NCBI GenBank assembly: GCA_947469815.1
Contig: CANIRI010000104.1
Span: 1-7,726, forward strand
Source: Comamonadaceae bacterium
GTDB lineage: Bacteria > Pseudomonadota > Gammaproteobacteria > Burkholderiales > Burkholderiaceae_C
Direction of reading: 5' to 3'
Length of the DNA stretch: 7,726 nucleotides
The position numbers and the translations under genes are program-made. Positions 6,046 through 7,726 of this stretch are shown here, in pieces (within the stretch, counting starts at the first letter, position 1; each line of letters starts with the position of its first letter). The notes beneath the pieces are model-generated. The model saw nothing but the letters and a program-made list of their open reading frames with translations, was not told the origin of the DNA and searched no databases.

Positions 6046-7176
6046 TTAAGCGCGGGTCACCGCACCGCCATGGGCCACCAGACAGGCCGCAACAATGTCG
6101 TCTTCCAGATTGAGGTGGAAGGCCGCCTCTTTGGTGGTGACCAGCTTCAGAAAGTCCAGCACATTGCGGGAATACAGCGCCGACGCATCAGCGGCCACCA
6201 GCGCGGGCAGATTGGTCTCGCCGACCAGCGTCACACCATGCGCCTGCACGGTGCGGCCGGCCTGCGTGAGCACGCAGTTACCCGCGACGCCGTCAGCCGC
6301 CTTGCCTGCAGCCAAATCAACAATCACCGAACCCGGCTTCATGCTTTTGACCATCTCCTCGGTCACCAAAACCGGTGCGGCCCGACCGGGAATCAGCGCG
6401 GTGGACACCACCACATCGGCCAGTGCCACGCGCTTGGCTACCTCGACCTTTTGTCGGTCCAGCCAACTCTGTGGCATAGGCCGGGCATAGCCACCCACGC
6501 CTTCGGCAGCCTCGCGCTCTTCCGCGGTGTCAAACGGCACATCAATGAACTTGGCACCCAGCGACTCGACTTGTTCCTTGACGCTGGGACGCACGTCGGA
6601 TGCCTCGATCACCGCGCCCATGCGCTTGGCTGTGGCAATCGCCTGCAAGCCGGCTACGCCGACGCCCAGAATGACGATGCGCGCGGCCTTGACGGTGCCC
6701 GCTGCGGTCATCAGCATGGGGAAGAAGCGTTGGTACTTATCAGCCGCCAACATGATGGCTTTGTAGCCGGCAATATTGGCCTGCGAGGACAGCACATCCA
6801 TGCTTTGAGCCCGCGTGGTGCGCGGGGCGGCTTCCAGCGCAAACGCGCTCAGGCCAGCGAGCGCCATCTGCTGCAAACCACCTTTGTCAAAGGGGTTGAG
6901 CATGCCGACCAAGGCGGAGCCGGCCTGCATCATTTTCAGTTCATCCGCATGGGGGGCCGCGACCTTCAGCACCATCTCACTGCCCAACGCTTCAGCGGCG
7001 CTGCACAGTTCGGCACCAACGGCCTGGTAGGCGGCATCGGTCACGCTGGATGCCAAGCCGGCACCAGTCTGAACGCGTACACGATGTCCCGCTGCGACCA
7101 ACTTTTTCACGGTCTCGGGCGTGGCGGCAACGCGGGTCTCCCCCGCTAAGGTTTCGGCGGGTACGCCAATCTGCAT
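6046..7176 (-). CDS. pntAa: NAD(P)+ transhydrogenase subunit alpha, soluble NAD(H)-binding part (PntAa)
   Basis: The protein has 376 residues from the chosen start, usual for a separate PntAa. It begins [20 protein letters not shown], the standard N-terminus. Domain I features are [20 protein letters not shown] (119-138), the Rossmann loop GVGVAG (171-176), [15 protein letters not shown] (193-207), the mobile-loop tyrosine in GGYARPM (228-234), and [13 protein letters not shown] (284-296). It binds NADH in the cytoplasm and passes hydride to NADP+ held by PntB. The frame stays open upstream to an ATG at 7395. The extra 73 residues are not family-like, while the ATG at 7176-7174 has an excellent ribosome-binding site, AAGGAG at 7188-7183, spaced six bases. 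The shorter start is therefore preferred. It is the first gene of the pnt operon and diverges from the Nudix gene. Confidence 0.96.
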   Translation of the reverse strand: MQIGVPAETLAGETRVAATPETVKKLVAAGHRVRVQTGAGLASSVTDAAYQAVGAELCSAAEALGSEMVLKVAAPHADELKMMQAGSALVGMLNPFDKGGLQQMALAGLSAFALEAAPRTTRAQSMDVLSSQANIAGYKAIMLAADKYQRFFPMLMTAAGTVKAARIVILGVGVAGLQAIATAKRMGAVIEASDVRPSVKEQVESLGAKFIDVPFDTAEEREAAEGVGGYARPMPQSWLDRQKVEVAKRVALADVVVSTALIPGRAAPVLVTEEMVKSMKPGSVIVDLAAGKAADGVAGNCVLTQAGRTVQAHGVTLVGETNLPALVAADASALYSRNVLDFLKLVTTKEAAFHLNLEDDIVAACLVAHGGAVTRA

Positions 7177-7416
7177 GAATAACTCCTTGGAAACGCCTGT
7201 GCGGCGCGAACTTGTTCCAAGCTTACATGAGTTTGACCGTTTCACCCCCGGCAACAAGGGCACCGCACCTAGGGAAATACCCCGACTGTTGCGGCGATGC
7301 GCGTCGACTGGACCCGTCTGCTGCGCATGGGATGATTGCTGCCGCATATCTGTAAAGCTGATTGCACACACCAAGTCATCAGCGCGCGTTGACATATCGA
7401 TACCAAAGTGAGTCCC
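7177..7416. other. Divergent intergenic region between pntAa and the Nudix gene
   Basis: This 240-base stretch must hold the promoters of both divergent genes, but I see no convincing pair of -35 and -10 boxes for either. A perfect TTGACA occurs at 7389-7394 on the plus strand. It is only 22 bases from the Nudix ATG and has no -10 partner. Apart from the pntAa leader hairpin nothing else stands out. Confidence 0.6.
7183..7221 (-). promoter_or_regulatory. pntAa ribosome-binding site partly inside a leader hairpin
   Basis: AAGGAG (7188-7183) is the pntAa Shine-Dalgarno sequence. Upstream on the minus strand, CTTGGAA (7221-7215) can pair with TTCCAAG (7192-7186). The first three bases of the ribosome-binding site are thereby taken into the 7-bp stem. 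A second short stem, CGCC (7206-7203) with GGCG (7197-7194), stacks inside it. Such a fold could reduce translation when formed. No control has been shown; this is read from complementarity only. Confidence 0.4.
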
Positions 7417-7726
7417 ATGTCTTTATCCGAACGCTGGAAACCCAGCACCACCGTAGCCGCCGTGATCGAGCGTGAAGGCCGTTTTTTACTGATTGAAGAA
7501 CACACGCCCGAAGGCCTGCGCCTGAACAACCCTGCCGGCCACCTGGACCCGGGCGAATCACCACAAGAAGCTTGCGTGCGTGAAGTGCTGGAAGAGACCG
7601 CGCATGTGTTCACCCCCAGCGCCTTGCTCGGCATTTATTACGGCCGCTTCCAGCGCCCACCGAGCGACGCGTGGCCGCAGGGCGAAGACATCAGCTATAT
7701 GCGCTTTGCGTTTTGCGGCAGCGTGG
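7417..7726 (+). CDS. Nudix hydrolase, N-terminal part (cut by window edge)
   Basis: The first 103 codons are present and the gene runs off the right edge. The protein starts MSLSERWKPSTTVAAVIE and carries a Nudix box at residues 41-63: Gly41, Glu47, then REVLEE at 55-60. The catalytic acidic residues (Glu56, Glu59, Glu60) are intact. The usual Gly of EExG is Ala62 and the following hydrophobic position is His63. LRLNNPAGHLDPGES resembles the NudJ-like group of Burkholderiales, often located just upstream of mnmA. The family hydrolyses nucleoside diphosphates linked to another group; the substrate here is unknown. The start ATG has only a weak AGTGAG before it, and an in-frame GTG at 7408 is an alternative giving three more residues. 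It is divergent from pntAa. Confidence 0.88.
   Translation, partial: MSLSERWKPSTTVAAVIEREGRFLLIEEHTPEGLRLNNPAGHLDPGESPQEACVREVLEETAHVFTPSALLGIYYGRFQRPPSDAWPQGEDISYMRFAFCGSV

Noticed and set aside
6070..7149. Long plus-strand frame of 359 codons opposite pntAa
   Set aside because: It is wholly antisense to a well-conserved gene, rich in His, Gln and Gly as expected from GC-rich reverse frames, and resembles no known protein.
7389..7394. Perfect TTGACA as a -35 box for the Nudix gene
   Set aside because: The matching -10 would fall on the start codon and the bases there (GTCCCA) do not resemble one.
7177..7395. In-frame 73-residue N-terminal extension of PntAa starting at ATG 7395
   Set aside because: The extension is not family-like, whereas the ATG at 7176 has AAGGAG six bases upstream and starts the conserved MQIGVPAE sequence.

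Overview
The window looks like chromosomal core DNA from a betaproteobacterium of the order Burkholderiales, probably near Comamonadaceae. The reasons are GC-rich codon use, the hpf-ptsN-hprK gene order, a three-subunit transhydrogenase operon, and proteins whose motifs resemble Burkholderiales homologues. The taxonomic call is from recognition only. No insertion sequence, phage gene, CRISPR array, tRNA or rRNA was seen.

Layout. Positions 1-1216 (minus strand) hold a nitrogen-PTS / ribosome-hibernation cluster, read hpf, then ptsN, then hprK, which runs off the left edge. A small terminator-like hairpin lies between hpf and ptsN. Positions 1217-1538 are a 322-base divergent intergenic region with no obvious protein gene. 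Its right half appears to be a structured leader for the next gene. Positions 1539-2528 (plus) encode a CorA-family divalent-cation transporter. It converges on fadD (2543-4213, minus), a long-chain acyl-CoA ligase, with only 14 bases between the stop codons. Positions 4245-7176 (minus) hold the proton-translocating NAD(P)+ transhydrogenase genes pntAa, pntAb and pntB, with fadD following 31 bases downstream on the same strand. Positions 7177-7416 are a second divergent intergenic region, and a Nudix hydrolase (plus) starts at 7417 and runs off the right edge.

How the genes fit together. EIIA-Ntr (PtsN) and HPr kinase belong to the regulatory nitrogen PTS, and Hpf is commonly linked to it in proteobacteria. 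The Pnt complex uses the proton gradient to make NADPH from NADH. FadD activates fatty acids whose oxidation yields NADH. The shared direction of pnt and fadD therefore suggests, but does not prove, co-expression.

The most unusual signal is upstream of corA. A perfect 14-bp inverted repeat (1450-1463 / 1512-1525) interlocks with an 8-bp helix (1434-1441 / 1472-1479) in pseudoknot order, ending 13 bases before a corA start that has no Shine-Dalgarno sequence. A possible seven-codon proline-containing leader peptide lies just before it. This could be an undescribed cation-responsive leader RNA and is the main item to check.
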